Part shown: positions 19,031 to 27,608 of the stretch, piece by piece | Position numbering within the stretch: position 1 is the stretch's first letter | How the letters are laid out: every line of letters begins with the position of its first letter | NCBI GenBank assembly: GCA_902633985.1 | Contig: CACPHV010000005.1 | Coordinates: 1 to 64,000, forward strand | Source: an uncultured Pelagibacteraceae bacterium | GTDB taxonomy: Bacteria; Pseudomonadota; Alphaproteobacteria; Pelagibacterales; Pelagibacteraceae | Direction: 5' to 3' | DNA: 64,000 bases | Translations under genes and position numbers: made by a program | The notes under the pieces: generated by a model | Database searches by the model: none | What the model saw: only the letters and a program-made list of their open reading frames with translations | What the model was told of the DNA's origin: nothing

Positions 19031-19116
19031 AATAAGTGTTCTTAAATATTTAAAGAATCACTTAATCTAAATTTGTGAGGTGATGGAGGGAGACTGAAGT
19101 CACCTCTTTTTTTTTT
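19031..19116 (+). ncRNA. Candidate small RNA with two hairpins and a terminator
   Basis: In the 218-base gap between two minus-strand genes there is a plus-strand signature with no plus-strand gene to serve. A hairpin pairs 19033-19043 with 19053-19064 (one bulged base). It is followed by GAGGTGA/TCACCTC (19077-19083 and 19100-19106) and then ten T residues, a classical intrinsic terminator. No open frame of useful size precedes it on this strand. The 5' end is unknown and may lie as far upstream as about 18930. I did not recognise 6S, SRP, tmRNA or a known riboswitch. Confidence 0.6.
19077..19116 (+). terminator. Intrinsic terminator (plus strand)
   Basis: A perfect seven-base-pair G+C-rich stem (GAGGTGA with TCACCTC), a 16-base loop and T10 at 19107-19116. 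The T tract is on the plus strand only, so it ends a plus-strand transcript, not the TauE-family gene that ends at 19121 on the other strand. Confidence 0.8.
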
Positions 19117-19120
19117 GTTG

Positions 19121-19906
19121 TTATAATTTTAAGTATTCGTAAAAAAATTTAATTGAAACTACTAAAAGAAAAATTCCAAAAAACTTACTAATTTTATTCT
19201 TGTCGATACTGTGAACTGTTTTAGCACCTATCCGAGCCATGAAAGTTGTAATTGGTATAAATATTAAAAAGGCTGGTATATTTATAAAACCAATGCTTAA
19301 AGGAAGACTAGAATTTAAATAATTTCCTGAAATTAAAAAACCTATTGCTCCAAATAGAGCAATTAAAAAACCTATTGCTGCTGCACTTCCTATTGCTTTA
19401 TTTATTGAATAACCAAAAAACTTAAGAATAGGAACGTTCATTACAGCTCCTCCAATACCCATAGGAGCAGATATAAACCCAACAACAAAACCAAGAATTA
19501 CTTTTAAATGTAATTTCATTTTAACAATTATGTTTTGCTCCTTTTCTTTTATTAAAAGTAAGTAAATTCCTAAAAATAGAATCATTATAGAAAAAAATAA
19601 AACTAAAGATTTGGTTTTTAGAGAAGCTGCAAAAACAGTTCCAACAATCACTCCTATTACAACAAAAAGACCGTAATTCTTTACAATATCAAAATCAACT
19701 GCTTTAAATTTATGATGTGTTAAAACTGAAACAGTAGATGTTGGTATTATAATTGCAAAGGAAGTTCCTACTGCAAGGTGCATAACATATTGAGGATCAA
19801 TTTCTAAAGAACCAAAAATAAAATATAAAAAAGGCACAGTTATTAACCCTCCTCCAATGCCAAATAATCCAGCCACAAAACCTACTGGAATAGCTGTTAA
19901 AGCCAT
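19121..19906 (-). CDS. TauE/SafE-family membrane permease
   Basis: A 261-residue, about eight-helix membrane protein with the two family repeats: FGIGGGLITVPFL near residue 16 and PMGIGGAVMNVPIL near 147. Such proteins are linked to export of sulfite, sulfoacetate or other organic anions. The start is uncertain: the frame stays open upstream to the dusA stop and encodes extra hydrophobic residues that would complete the first helix, but no ATG, GTG or TTG is available there; a rare ATT start is possible. It is the last gene of the rpoZ-dusA run. Substrate not known. Confidence 0.82.
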   Translation of the reverse strand: MALTAIPVGFVAGLFGIGGGLITVPFLYFIFGSLEIDPQYVMHLAVGTSFAIIIPTSTVSVLTHHKFKAVDFDIVKNYGLFVVIGVIVGTVFAASLKTKSLVLFFSIMILFLGIYLLLIKEKEQNIIVKMKLHLKVILGFVVGFISAPMGIGGAVMNVPILKFFGYSINKAIGSAAAIGFLIALFGAIGFLISGNYLNSSLPLSIGFINIPAFLIFIPITTFMARIGAKTVHSIDKNKISKFFGIFLLVVSIKFFYEYLKL

Positions 19907-19946
19907 TAATAAAATAATATAACTGTATTCGTTTGTTAATATTGAA

Positions 19947-20939
19947 CTAAGCAGACTGCCCTACTCTAGTATCTGAATTATTGTATTTAATTTTATCCAT
20001 GATGTGATCAATTTTTTTCACATCAGCATCTCTTACACACATGTTTTCACTTAAATATCTTTTCCAATAACTTGCGCCTGTTTGACCATGAAATAAACCA
20101 AGAGTGTGTCTCATAATTTGATTCAATCTTGTTCCTTTTTTTAATTCTTCTTTAACATAAGGAATGAGTTGTTCAATTACATCTTGTCTACTTGGAACAT
20201 CATCATTATTAAATATTTCTCTTTCAATATCTGCTAATAAATAAGGGTTATGATACGCAGCTCTTCCTATCATTACACCATCTGTTTTTTCTAAATGAGG
20301 TTTTATTTCATCTACTGAAGTTATTCCTCCATTGATAATAATTTCTTCATTTGGAAAATCTTTTTTTAATTTATAAACATATTCGTATTTTAAAGGAGGA
20401 ATATTTAAATTTTGCTTAGGTGTAAATTTACCTAACATTGCTTTTCTTGCATGAATAATGAAAGTTTTAACCCCAGTTGCTTTTAGAGTAGAAATAAAAC
20501 TATGTAAATTTTCATAATCTTCTACATCATCGTAACCAATTCTTGTTTTTATAGTTATTGGTAGTTTTGTAACTGATTGCATTTTACTTAAACAATCTGC
20601 CACTAAATTTGGTTCTTTCATTAAACAAGCACCAAATCTATTTTTTTCAACTTTTTTACTAGGACAACCTAAGTTCAGATTAATTTCATCATAACCAAAA
20701 TCTTCGCCTACTTTAGTGGCTTCAGCTAAAAGTTTCGGAGAAGAGCCTCCTAATTGAAGTGTTACAGGTTTCTCATTAATATTAAACTCTAATAACTTTT
20801 TTTTATCTCCTCTATTTATAGCTTCATCGACTACCATCTCAGTGTAAAGAAGAGTATTTTTGGATATTAATCTTAGAAAAAATCGTTCATGACGATCCGT
20901 GCAATCCATCATAGGAGCAACTGATACTTTCCTATTCAT
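19947..20939 (-). CDS. dusA: tRNA-dihydrouridine synthase A
   Basis: FMN enzyme that reduces uridines in the tRNA D-loop. The 330-residue barrel begins with VAPMMDCTDRHERFF, where CTDRH is typical of DusA, and has NLNLGCPSKKVEKNRFGACL near residue 87 with the catalytic Cys in the GACLM loop. IKTRIGYDD near 139 and GGITS/GVMIGRAAYHNP near 205-230 form the flavin phosphate site. It follows rpoZ after 22 bases. Confidence 0.93.
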   Translation of the reverse strand: MNRKVSVAPMMDCTDRHERFFLRLISKNTLLYTEMVVDEAINRGDKKKLLEFNINEKPVTLQLGGSSPKLLAEATKVGEDFGYDEINLNLGCPSKKVEKNRFGACLMKEPNLVADCLSKMQSVTKLPITIKTRIGYDDVEDYENLHSFISTLKATGVKTFIIHARKAMLGKFTPKQNLNIPPLKYEYVYKLKKDFPNEEIIINGGITSVDEIKPHLEKTDGVMIGRAAYHNPYLLADIEREIFNNDDVPSRQDVIEQLIPYVKEELKKGTRLNQIMRHTLGLFHGQTGASYWKRYLSENMCVRDADVKKIDHIMDKIKYNNSDTRVGQSA

Positions 20940-20961
20940 GGTATAACTTTATATTATTTTT

Positions 20962-21498
20962 TTAAGAGTTTGAAGCTTCAGTGTCGTCTGAAGATACATC
21001 AGCTTCTTGATTTTCTGATTCTGATACTTCATCTAAAGAAACTTCTCCTTGATCATTAATAGTTTCTTCTCCAACTGAATTGTCAACATCTGCTGCAGCC
21101 GTTTCAGATAGCTCAGCCAAATCTTCTTTTGTTACTTGAATTTTTTCTGGAGTTTTTCTTGCTCTTTTAGATGGTAAAATTGGGGTACCACTTTTTGAAA
21201 TTTCACCTTTGTAAAGATTTTCAAAATCATCACCTATTTCTTCATCATCTTCAGCACTATCATCAACTTGTTCAACATGTTTTCTAAGTTTGTAAACGGC
21301 GCTATCAGTTAAATCTGAAACTTTAATTTTTTCTTCAGCAATTTCTCTTAATGAAATAACTGTATTTTTATCGTTATCTCTATCAATTGTTGGTTCTATT
21401 CCTGCATTAAGTTGAGTAGCTCTTTCTTTAGCAACAAGTACTAATTCGTAAGGACTCTCTACTTTATCTATACAGTCTTCTACAGTTACTCTTGCCAT
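20962..21498 (-). CDS. rpoZ: RNA polymerase omega subunit with long acidic tail
   Basis: The first 75 or so residues are a standard omega subunit: MARVTVEDCIDKV, YELVLVAKERATQLN and VISLREIAEEKI. Beyond that, about 100 residues rich in Glu, Asp, Ser and Ala extend the protein to 178, clearly longer than the common 70-130. The tail has no predicted fold and no hydrophobic segment. ATG at 21498 gives the canonical N-terminus. In many Alphaproteobacteria rpoZ precedes spoT/relA; here it precedes dusA instead. Confidence 0.9.
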   Translation of the reverse strand: MARVTVEDCIDKVESPYELVLVAKERATQLNAGIEPTIDRDNDKNTVISLREIAEEKIKVSDLTDSAVYKLRKHVEQVDDSAEDDEEIGDDFENLYKGEISKSGTPILPSKRARKTPEKIQVTKEDLAELSETAAADVDNSVGEETINDQGEVSLDEVSESENQEADVSSDDTEASNS

Positions 21499-21541
21499 GC
21501 GGAGTATCTACACAGTGAGTCTTTAAAAATCAAGGGCTATT

Positions 21542-22747
21542 TTATAAATATTTTGGATTTAGCTTATTTTTAACCGAATAAAGAAGGATAATTGAGGTAA
21601 AGATATATACTCCTGAAACAACAGCTATTTGTTCAATTGAAAAACCAATATCAATCAAGAAACCAAATAAAGCTGTACCAAAAGCTGTTGAAAATACCAT
21701 TAGTGCAGTTGTTAAGGCCTTTATTGATCCAATATATTTAACGCCATAAATCTCAGCCCAAGTTGAGGAACCTAGAACATTTGCGAATCCATTGGTTACT
21801 CCAAGCAAACCAAAAAAAACAAAAGATGATAATGGTGCATTAAAATAGTAAAGAACTAAAGTTGAAAAAAAAAGTGGAACATTCATATAAATTAATAATT
21901 TTCTACTTGAAAATTTATCAATTAAAAAACCAGATATAAAAAGAGTGATCACGGATAAAATTGAGTAAGCCATAAATGATTGTGCAATCACATAAGGACC
22001 CCATTCTTTAGAAGAAGATATAAAAGACTGATAAACAAAAGAACCTGTTGCAATCCATGGCATGGCTAACATCGTCATGCAAATAATATAAAATCTATAA
22101 TCTTTTATAACTTCTATTCTTTTCCATTGTTTAACTTCTTTATTATTCTCTTCTATTTTAGATTCTTCTCTAGTATCAAGCTTAACATCTTTAACTAAAA
22201 GAAAAGCTGCAACAGGTAAAACAAGTATAATTAAAATAGATATTGAGACCCAAATATCTCTCCATTCTATAAAAGTTAATAAAAAAACAATTAAAACTGG
22301 CATTATAAATTCAGCCAATGACAATCCTAACCATCCTGTACTTAAAGCTCTGCCTCTATTTTTTACAAAAAAACGAGATATGGTTGTTGTTGCTGTATGA
22401 CTTGATAAACCTTGTCCAGCTAATCGCATTAAAAAAATTCCTACAAATAAAAAAATAACAGATGAAATTTTTGAAAATATAAAGCAAGAAGCAGAAAGAA
22501 AAATAATTACATAAGAAGCAAACTTTAATATGTTTACGTCATCAATTTTTTTTCCAATCCAAACTAAAACAATACTACTTAGTAAAGTGGCTGATGCATA
22601 AATTGAGCCAAATTGTCCATGTGTAATTGATAAGGCATCTCTAATACTAGAATTAAATAGGCCAAGAAAAAAACTCTGTCCAAAACTTGAAAAAAATGTA
22701 AAAATAAACCCAAATACAATTACTTTTAAACTTAAACTTTTAAACAT
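21542..22747 (-). CDS. MFS transporter
   Basis: A 401-residue protein of about twelve membrane helices with a central charged loop near residues 190-210 (REESKIEENNKEVKQWKR). Family features include GQFGSIYASATLLSS and the GWLGLSLAEF region after helix 4. It resembles the monocarboxylate/oxalate-formate group in general layout, but the substrate cannot be read. Its start codon lies only 11 bases from that of the divergent hydroxyacid dehydrogenase, which suggests joint control and possibly a shared substrate. Confidence 0.8.
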   Translation of the reverse strand: MFKSLSLKVIVFGFIFTFFSSFGQSFFLGLFNSSIRDALSITHGQFGSIYASATLLSSIVLVWIGKKIDDVNILKFASYVIIFLSASCFIFSKISSVIFLFVGIFLMRLAGQGLSSHTATTTISRFFVKNRGRALSTGWLGLSLAEFIMPVLIVFLLTFIEWRDIWVSISILIILVLPVAAFLLVKDVKLDTREESKIEENNKEVKQWKRIEVIKDYRFYIICMTMLAMPWIATGSFVYQSFISSSKEWGPYVIAQSFMAYSILSVITLFISGFLIDKFSSRKLLIYMNVPLFFSTLVLYYFNAPLSSFVFFGLLGVTNGFANVLGSSTWAEIYGVKYIGSIKALTTALMVFSTAFGTALFGFLIDIGFSIEQIAVVSGVYIFTSIILLYSVKNKLNPKYL

Positions 22748-22758
22748 AGAAATAAATT

Positions 22759-23634
22759 ATGACTTGTAATGTTGCTTTCATAGGTCTTGGGGTTATGGGC
22801 TACCCAATGGCTGGATATATATCAAAAGCCGGACACAATGTAACTGTTTTTAATAGAACTAAATCTAAAGCTGAAAAATGGATTGGTGAATATAAAGGTA
22901 AAATGGCCAATACACCTGCGGAGGCTGCAGATGGTGCTGATTTTATTTTTACATGTGTTGGTAATGATGATGATTTAAGAGAAGTAGCGACTGGAGAAAA
23001 TGGATTATTTAACACAGCAAAAGCTGGATCTATTTTTATTGATAACTCAACTGTATCTGCAGAAGTATCAAGAGAATTAAATAAAAAAGCAACTGATAAA
23101 GGTTTTAGTTTTTTAGATGCTCCTATTTCTGGAGGACAAGCTGGAGCTGAGGGTGGAATACTTACAGTAATGGTTGGGGGTGATGAAGAAGTATTTAAAA
23201 AGGCTGAGCCTGTAATTGATTGTTATAGTAAAAAAGTAAAATTAATCGGTCCTTGTGGAAGTGGTCAGTTAACAAAGATGATGAACCAAATGTGTATTGC
23301 TGGAACGGTTCAAGGTTTATCAGAGGCAATTAATTTTGGAATAAACGCAGGTTTAGATATGGATAAAGTTATGGAAACAATATCTAAAGGTGCAGCACAA
23401 TCTTGGCAGATGGAAAACAGATACCGAACTATGACAGATGATAAATTTGATTATGGTTTTGCTATTGATTGGATGAGAAAAGATTTAAAAATTGCAATTG
23501 AAGAAGCAAAGAAAAATGGCTCGCCTGTTCCTATAACAGAAATTATTGATGGATATTATGCTGAGGTCCAAGAAATGGGTGGAAACCGTTGGGATAGTTC
23601 AGGTTTGATTGCTCGATTAAAAAAGAAAAAATAA
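22759..23634 (+). CDS. NAD(P)-dependent beta-hydroxyacid dehydrogenase (3-hydroxyisobutyrate dehydrogenase family)
   Basis: A 291-residue enzyme with an N-terminal Rossmann fold (FIGLGVMGYPMAGYISKAGH), the substrate loop DAPISGGQAGAEGG near residue 120, and the catalytic lysine in GSGQLTKMMNQ near 171. Members include 3-hydroxyisobutyrate dehydrogenase, tartronate semialdehyde reductase and glyoxylate/succinic semialdehyde reductases; the exact substrate is open. It starts a short plus-strand run with the FMN-binding protein and a small membrane protein. Confidence 0.88.
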   Translation: MTCNVAFIGLGVMGYPMAGYISKAGHNVTVFNRTKSKAEKWIGEYKGKMANTPAEAADGADFIFTCVGNDDDLREVATGENGLFNTAKAGSIFIDNSTVSAEVSRELNKKATDKGFSFLDAPISGGQAGAEGGILTVMVGGDEEVFKKAEPVIDCYSKKVKLIGPCGSGQLTKMMNQMCIAGTVQGLSEAINFGINAGLDMDKVMETISKGAAQSWQMENRYRTMTDDKFDYGFAIDWMRKDLKIAIEEAKKNGSPVPITEIIDGYYAEVQEMGGNRWDSSGLIARLKKKK

Positions 23635-23639
23635 TATTT

Positions 23640-24245
23640 GTGACAGATACAGTTCCTTACTACGAGGACTTTGCAGAGATCAAAAAGAAAATTTGGTCTA
23701 TGCTAGATAATGCTGTTAAAGATAGAAGCTCAACTTTTAGAATACCTGTATTTATTTGTGGGGATCAATCCGACTTAGATGGAAGAATTGTGGTTTTGAG
23801 AAAATCAGACCAGTCAAACAATATAGTGCAATATCATAGTGACATTCGATCGGATAAAATAGAAAAGCTAAAAGCAAATAAAAATGCTGCAATGTTATTT
23901 TATGATAAAGATGAAAAGATACAAGTCAGATTAAAAGTAGAATGTATTATTAATCACAATAATGATGTAACAAAAGAATCTTGGTCTAAAACTCAACATA
24001 TAAGTAGAAAATGTTATTTAGTTGATAATGGACCTGGAACTGAGTCAGATCTACCAACCTCTGGATTAAAACCAGAATTAGACAATTTTGATTACACCAA
24101 AGAACAAAGTGAAGAAGGTTACAAAAACTTTACTGTTATACAGTGTAAAATCAAATCTATAGAGTGGCTTTATTTAGCAGCTAAAGGTCATCGAAGAGCA
24201 AAGTTTAATTTGGAAAATAATAAAGATACTTGGTTAGTTCCATAA
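23640..24245 (+). CDS. Pyridoxamine 5'-phosphate oxidase-like FMN-binding protein
   Basis: A 201-residue split-barrel flavin protein. RIVVLRKSD near residue 50, YHSDIRSDKIEKLKAN near 66 and VRLKVE near 99 match the Alr4036-type group of the PNPOx clan rather than PdxH itself, which it is not likely to replace. The start is GTG at 23640, five bases after the preceding stop. The next gene begins immediately after its stop. Ligand and reaction unknown. Confidence 0.75.
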   Translation: MTDTVPYYEDFAEIKKKIWSMLDNAVKDRSSTFRIPVFICGDQSDLDGRIVVLRKSDQSNNIVQYHSDIRSDKIEKLKANKNAAMLFYDKDEKIQVRLKVECIINHNNDVTKESWSKTQHISRKCYLVDNGPGTESDLPTSGLKPELDNFDYTKEQSEEGYKNFTVIQCKIKSIEWLYLAAKGHRRAKFNLENNKDTWLVP

Positions 24246-24449
24246 ATGGTTACTGGATATATATTTACAGCGTTTCTTATTATTTTGGGATTAGCTGTAA
24301 TGAGATTTGGGAGCATTCACTTTAAAAAATTTAAAGAAGGAAAAACAAGAATAAAAGCTCAATTAAGTGGAACAATTTCTTTTTTAATTCTATTAATTAT
24401 TATTATTGGGTTGATAGTTTATTCGATTAACGATCTATTATTTAATTAA
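24246..24449 (+). CDS. Small two-helix membrane protein
   Basis: Sixty-seven residues beginning with the ATG directly after the stop of the FMN protein. Two hydrophobic helices (about residues 3-20 and 42-62) are separated by a basic loop rich in Lys and Arg, which should lie in the cytoplasm by the positive-inside rule. No family recognised. Zero-base spacing to the upstream gene supports it being real and cotranslated. Confidence 0.65.
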   Translation: MVTGYIFTAFLIILGLAVMRFGSIHFKKFKEGKTRIKAQLSGTISFLILLIIIIGLIVYSINDLLFN

Positions 24450-24466
24450 ATAACTGACTATTTTTT

Positions 24467-25051
24467 TCATTTAGATATTTTTTTATCATTAAGTTTTGTC
24501 ATTGCTTTGCCAGCAGAAAATGTATAATCATTGTCATCCATTAATTTTCCACTTCCATCATAAAGTTTCCAATTGAATTTGACTTTATCTTTTTGTTTTT
24601 TTCCTAGTTTTAAAATAGTCAATTCAATTTTTCTTGTCTTTCCTCCAGAAGATCCGTTAAATGTTCTTTTTTCACCTTCTTTCCAAACACCTAAAGGAAA
24701 TTTACATCCATTTACAATTATTCTTCCACCACGCCTACTATCCCAAACTCTTCCAATACATTGTCCGTCATTAGTAACAGTAAAAAGTTGGGTTTTTACT
24801 CCACTTTGCCCTTTTCTTGTTCTTTTATAAACTTCTATTAATTTTCCAGTTTGAGGATTTTTCCAATCTTCAGGACCTACTATTTTTTTTCTTTTCTTTT
24901 CTCCAAAGACCAAATTAGCTTTTGTAAATTTAATTTCTGTATCATCACGAATTTCTCCACCTGTGAATAATTCAAGTGGTATAAATCTTTCATTTGCTTG
25001 AGATAATTGAGAAATTAAAGAAATTATTAAAATTACTAAAAGTTTTTTCAT
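24467..25051 (-). CDS. Secreted protein of unknown function
   Basis: A 194-residue protein with an N-terminal signal peptide (hydrophobic residues 4-19 ending SQANE). The mature part is rich in Lys, Gly and beta-forming residues and has two cysteines (in GQCIGRVWDSRRGG and NGCKFPLG) that could form a disulfide. I do not recognise a family. Its ATG overlaps the stop of the metallopeptidase-like gene by one base, so the two are cotranscribed. Confidence 0.7.
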   Translation of the reverse strand: MKKLLVILIISLISQLSQANERFIPLELFTGGEIRDDTEIKFTKANLVFGEKKRKKIVGPEDWKNPQTGKLIEVYKRTRKGQSGVKTQLFTVTNDGQCIGRVWDSRRGGRIIVNGCKFPLGVWKEGEKRTFNGSSGGKTRKIELTILKLGKKQKDKVKFNWKLYDGSGKLMDDNDYTFSAGKAMTKLNDKKISK

Positions 25052-25980
25052 TAACTAAAAATATCCTGTATCTTTAATGTTTTACTTGGAAGTATTTTTT
25101 TAAGATCTTTTCTTTTGTATTTACTTAACCTTTCATAAAATTCATCCAAAGTCATACCAAAAGTATTTTTAAAAGTAGTTTGCCAATTCCAGCCCGAAGT
25201 TTGTTTAGCCCTTTGTATCCAGAATTCTCTAAAAACTAATTCAAAGGCTTTTTCTTCAGAAATATTATTTTTTTTTAATTCGTTAACTAATGCCAGTACT
25301 ATGAATGCAGAGCCAGCATAATTGCTATCAAATCCATTTTTTTGTGGTGATGTCTTATGTTTTTCGTATAAATGAGGTTCTTTAGTAACCTTTTTAATAC
25401 TCCATCTTTTGCTCTCTTGAATGTCGCTCTTTAAAAGATCTTTTTTATAATATTGCCTTGAATAAATCTCTTCTAAAACTTTAGCGCCTCCCTCGACCAA
25501 CCATTTTGCACTGTTTTCAGACAGACACCTATCTCTATAAGAAAGTGCGGTTTGATAAACATGAAAATACTCATGAACAATAACAGTATAAGTGCGAATT
25601 TTATTAATTGAACTTGTAAAATCTTGTGGAAATATATCTAGTTGCATCCATGGTTCAGGTGAATTACATCCTTCAATACCTGAGTATTTCATATTAGCAC
25701 GCTTTTCTGGAAAAGGATTTTTTGTGCTTTGCCATGCAAAGATATCCATATTATAGCCCTGTTTTATGTTTGTTAATGTCATATTATTCTTGACCCAGTG
25801 GTTAGTGTTCTCATTTATAGGCATAACTTCTTGAACAATATTCATGATATTATTGAATTCTTTAATCCATTTCTTTGGTAAATTTTCATGCAAGTTATAT
25901 TTGAACTTAAATTTTTCAACGGCAACTACTGAAGTAGAATAAAAAACTAAGGCAATTAAAACTATAAATATTTTTCTCAT
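25051..25980 (-). CDS. Secreted putative zinc metallopeptidase (gluzincin-like)
   Basis: A 309-residue protein with a signal peptide (residues 1-20, ending VVAVE). It carries HEYFH at about 136-140, and a glutamate in AKWLVEGGAK 23 residues later, the spacing of a gluzincin-type HExxH...E zinc site. No wider family match is obvious. The aromatic-rich C-terminus (SGWNWQTTFKNTFG) resembles regions seen in basic-secretory or Peptidase-MA-like proteins. It is expected in the periplasm. The 3' end of the DUF1330 gene overlaps its start by four bases. Confidence 0.65.
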   Translation of the reverse strand: MRKIFIVLIALVFYSTSVVAVEKFKFKYNLHENLPKKWIKEFNNIMNIVQEVMPINENTNHWVKNNMTLTNIKQGYNMDIFAWQSTKNPFPEKRANMKYSGIEGCNSPEPWMQLDIFPQDFTSSINKIRTYTVIVHEYFHVYQTALSYRDRCLSENSAKWLVEGGAKVLEEIYSRQYYKKDLLKSDIQESKRWSIKKVTKEPHLYEKHKTSPQKNGFDSNYAGSAFIVLALVNELKKNNISEEKAFELVFREFWIQRAKQTSGWNWQTTFKNTFGMTLDEFYERLSKYKRKDLKKILPSKTLKIQDIFS

Positions 25981-26267
25981 AGACCTTTAATAATTATATT
26001 CGTCCCTTCAGAATTATCCAATCTTATTTGTTTTATTGGTTTGTACTCTTCAGAATTGTACCATTCTAATGCTTTATTATAAGATGGAAATTTCAGAATA
26101 ATAATTCTAGGAAATTTTGTTTCTCCATCAAAAATTTGAAATTCTCCAGCTCTTACCAAAAATTCTCCACCAAATTTTTTAACAATTGGATTAACTTTTT
26201 CAACATACTCTTTATAATTTTTAGGATTAGTTATTTTTAATTGAGCTATCACATAACCTGCTGGCAT
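25977..26267 (-). CDS. DUF1330 family protein
   Basis: A 96-residue ferredoxin-like alpha/beta barrel protein: GYVIAQLKITNPKNYKEYV at the start and FPSYNKALEWYNSEEYKPIK near residue 60 are characteristic of DUF1330. The function of the family is not established. A strong AGGAGG stands seven bases before ATG at 26267. It lies between two secreted metallopeptidase-like genes although it has no signal peptide. Confidence 0.85.
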   Translation of the reverse strand: MPAGYVIAQLKITNPKNYKEYVEKVNPIVKKFGGEFLVRAGEFQIFDGETKFPRIIILKFPSYNKALEWYNSEEYKPIKQIRLDNSEGTNIIIKGL

Positions 26268-26276
26268 ATTTTCCTC

Positions 26277-27608
26277 CTAAAAATCTAATTTAGCTAAACA
26301 ATTTAATGAATTTTCGTGACTATATTTACTTAATCTTCTTGTTGTGACACAACCTTTTAAATAAGGAAGTAATTGTGGATCAAATTCTGTTGGCGTTAAG
26401 TAAGCGCTTCTCTTTAAATCCATAGGACAATTTGTATTGGAATGACCATAATATTCAGTATTTTTTTTATCAATATTGTTTGCATCACCACCCATATCAC
26501 TCATGATATCTCCACTATATTTTAAGTGATCATTTTTTCCCCATCTACTATTTTTTTCTGTTACTGCACCAGGGGCACATAACTGCACAAAACCTAGGGC
26601 ATGAAATATTTCATGAAGATGATGCTTCCACGAGTCTTGAGTACCATGACCCAAGTATGTAACACCAGATATAATTTCCACATTTCCTTTGTCTCCAAAT
26701 AGCATTGCTTGCCCAACTTGTCCTCTTTCATCTCTGTATTTGTCCTGATAAAAAATAGTATAAATTTTTTTGGGATGGTAAAACCCATTTTTGACTGCCA
26801 TTCCTGTTAGATATGTAGCTGCATCATCAGCATTTATTTGTTTTTTTGTCCTATCAACTCTCAAAAAACTTACATCAAGTTTACCATCTTTAGTTAAATC
26901 TAATCTTAATTCTTTTCCTTTTGTTTTCTTTTTCATATTTTTGTTGGCCTTAAAAACAATTTTTTCGATTATTCCTTTTACATCAAATTGCTTGTCTTTA
27001 GAGTCGGCAGCTAAAATATATATTGCATGAATTTGATAATCATCTGTCACATCTTTCTGATCAAATAAATAACGTCCTAGAATCTCGTCTTCTTTCTTTT
27101 TAAATTTAAGTTCCTTTTTTTGATTTTTATATTTTACAAAATCATTTTCGCTTGATTTTACGTTCCAACGTCCATCAAATGTAAAATCAATATCTTCTTC
27201 TGTAGTTTCATTATTTTGTTTTTTTGCCAATGTTTTTTTAAACATTGCCATTCTTCTTTCAGATAATTGCCAAACCATGTTTTGATTTTCTGAAAAAAGG
27301 AAACATTCTCCTGTACCGCGCTTTTTAGAATTTTTAGTGCAATTTTTAAAAGCTTTTGTGTGAGCTTTTTCAATGTTTTTAGAGGATTGCCAAGTCCACG
27401 AATATTCTCCGCTTGAAGGATCGCATGCTAAATACACCACTCCTTTAAGTTTTGGTTTTTTTTCTAGGTATTCTTGGAGCTCAAAGTAAGCATCTAGCGC
27501 ACCTACTGCACACTTCAGACTATTAATTTTTCCTGGTTCTTTAATATCAGCTTGAGAATAATTTAATAATGAAAAAAATAACAATATTAAGAATAAAAAT
27601 ATTTTCAT
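26277..27608 (-). CDS. Secreted putative metzincin-like metallopeptidase with N-terminal DUF4189-like region
   Basis: A 443-residue protein with a signal peptide (residues 1-20). Residues about 30-110 resemble DUF4189-type domains (CAVGALDAY, AC, GECFLFS with paired cysteines). The C-terminal part has HEIFHALGFVQLCAPG at 332, a third possible zinc ligand His361 in KNDHLKYSGDIM, and a Met-turn-like DIM. I know this HExxHALGFxxxCAP...DLM pattern from secreted bacterial proteins annotated only as hypothetical. It should act in the periplasm or outside the cell. Confidence 0.65.
   Translation of the reverse strand: MKIFLFLILLFFSLLNYSQADIKEPGKINSLKCAVGALDAYFELQEYLEKKPKLKGVVYLACDPSSGEYSWTWQSSKNIEKAHTKAFKNCTKNSKKRGTGECFLFSENQNMVWQLSERRMAMFKKTLAKKQNNETTEEDIDFTFDGRWNVKSSENDFVKYKNQKKELKFKKKEDEILGRYLFDQKDVTDDYQIHAIYILAADSKDKQFDVKGIIEKIVFKANKNMKKKTKGKELRLDLTKDGKLDVSFLRVDRTKKQINADDAATYLTGMAVKNGFYHPKKIYTIFYQDKYRDERGQVGQAMLFGDKGNVEIISGVTYLGHGTQDSWKHHLHEIFHALGFVQLCAPGAVTEKNSRWGKNDHLKYSGDIMSDMGGDANNIDKKNTEYYGHSNTNCPMDLKRSAYLTPTEFDPQLLPYLKGCVTTRRLSKYSHENSLNCLAKLDF

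Noticed and set aside
19077-19106. Terminator for the TauE-family gene
   Set aside because: On the minus strand the stem is followed by ACAAATTT rather than a U tract; the T10 run is on the plus strand.
26594-26788. Small frames in the other phases of the secreted metallopeptidase gene (26594-26788, 26791-27030, 27158-27373)
   Set aside because: They lie within a continuous coding frame with signal peptide and catalytic motif and show no features of their own.
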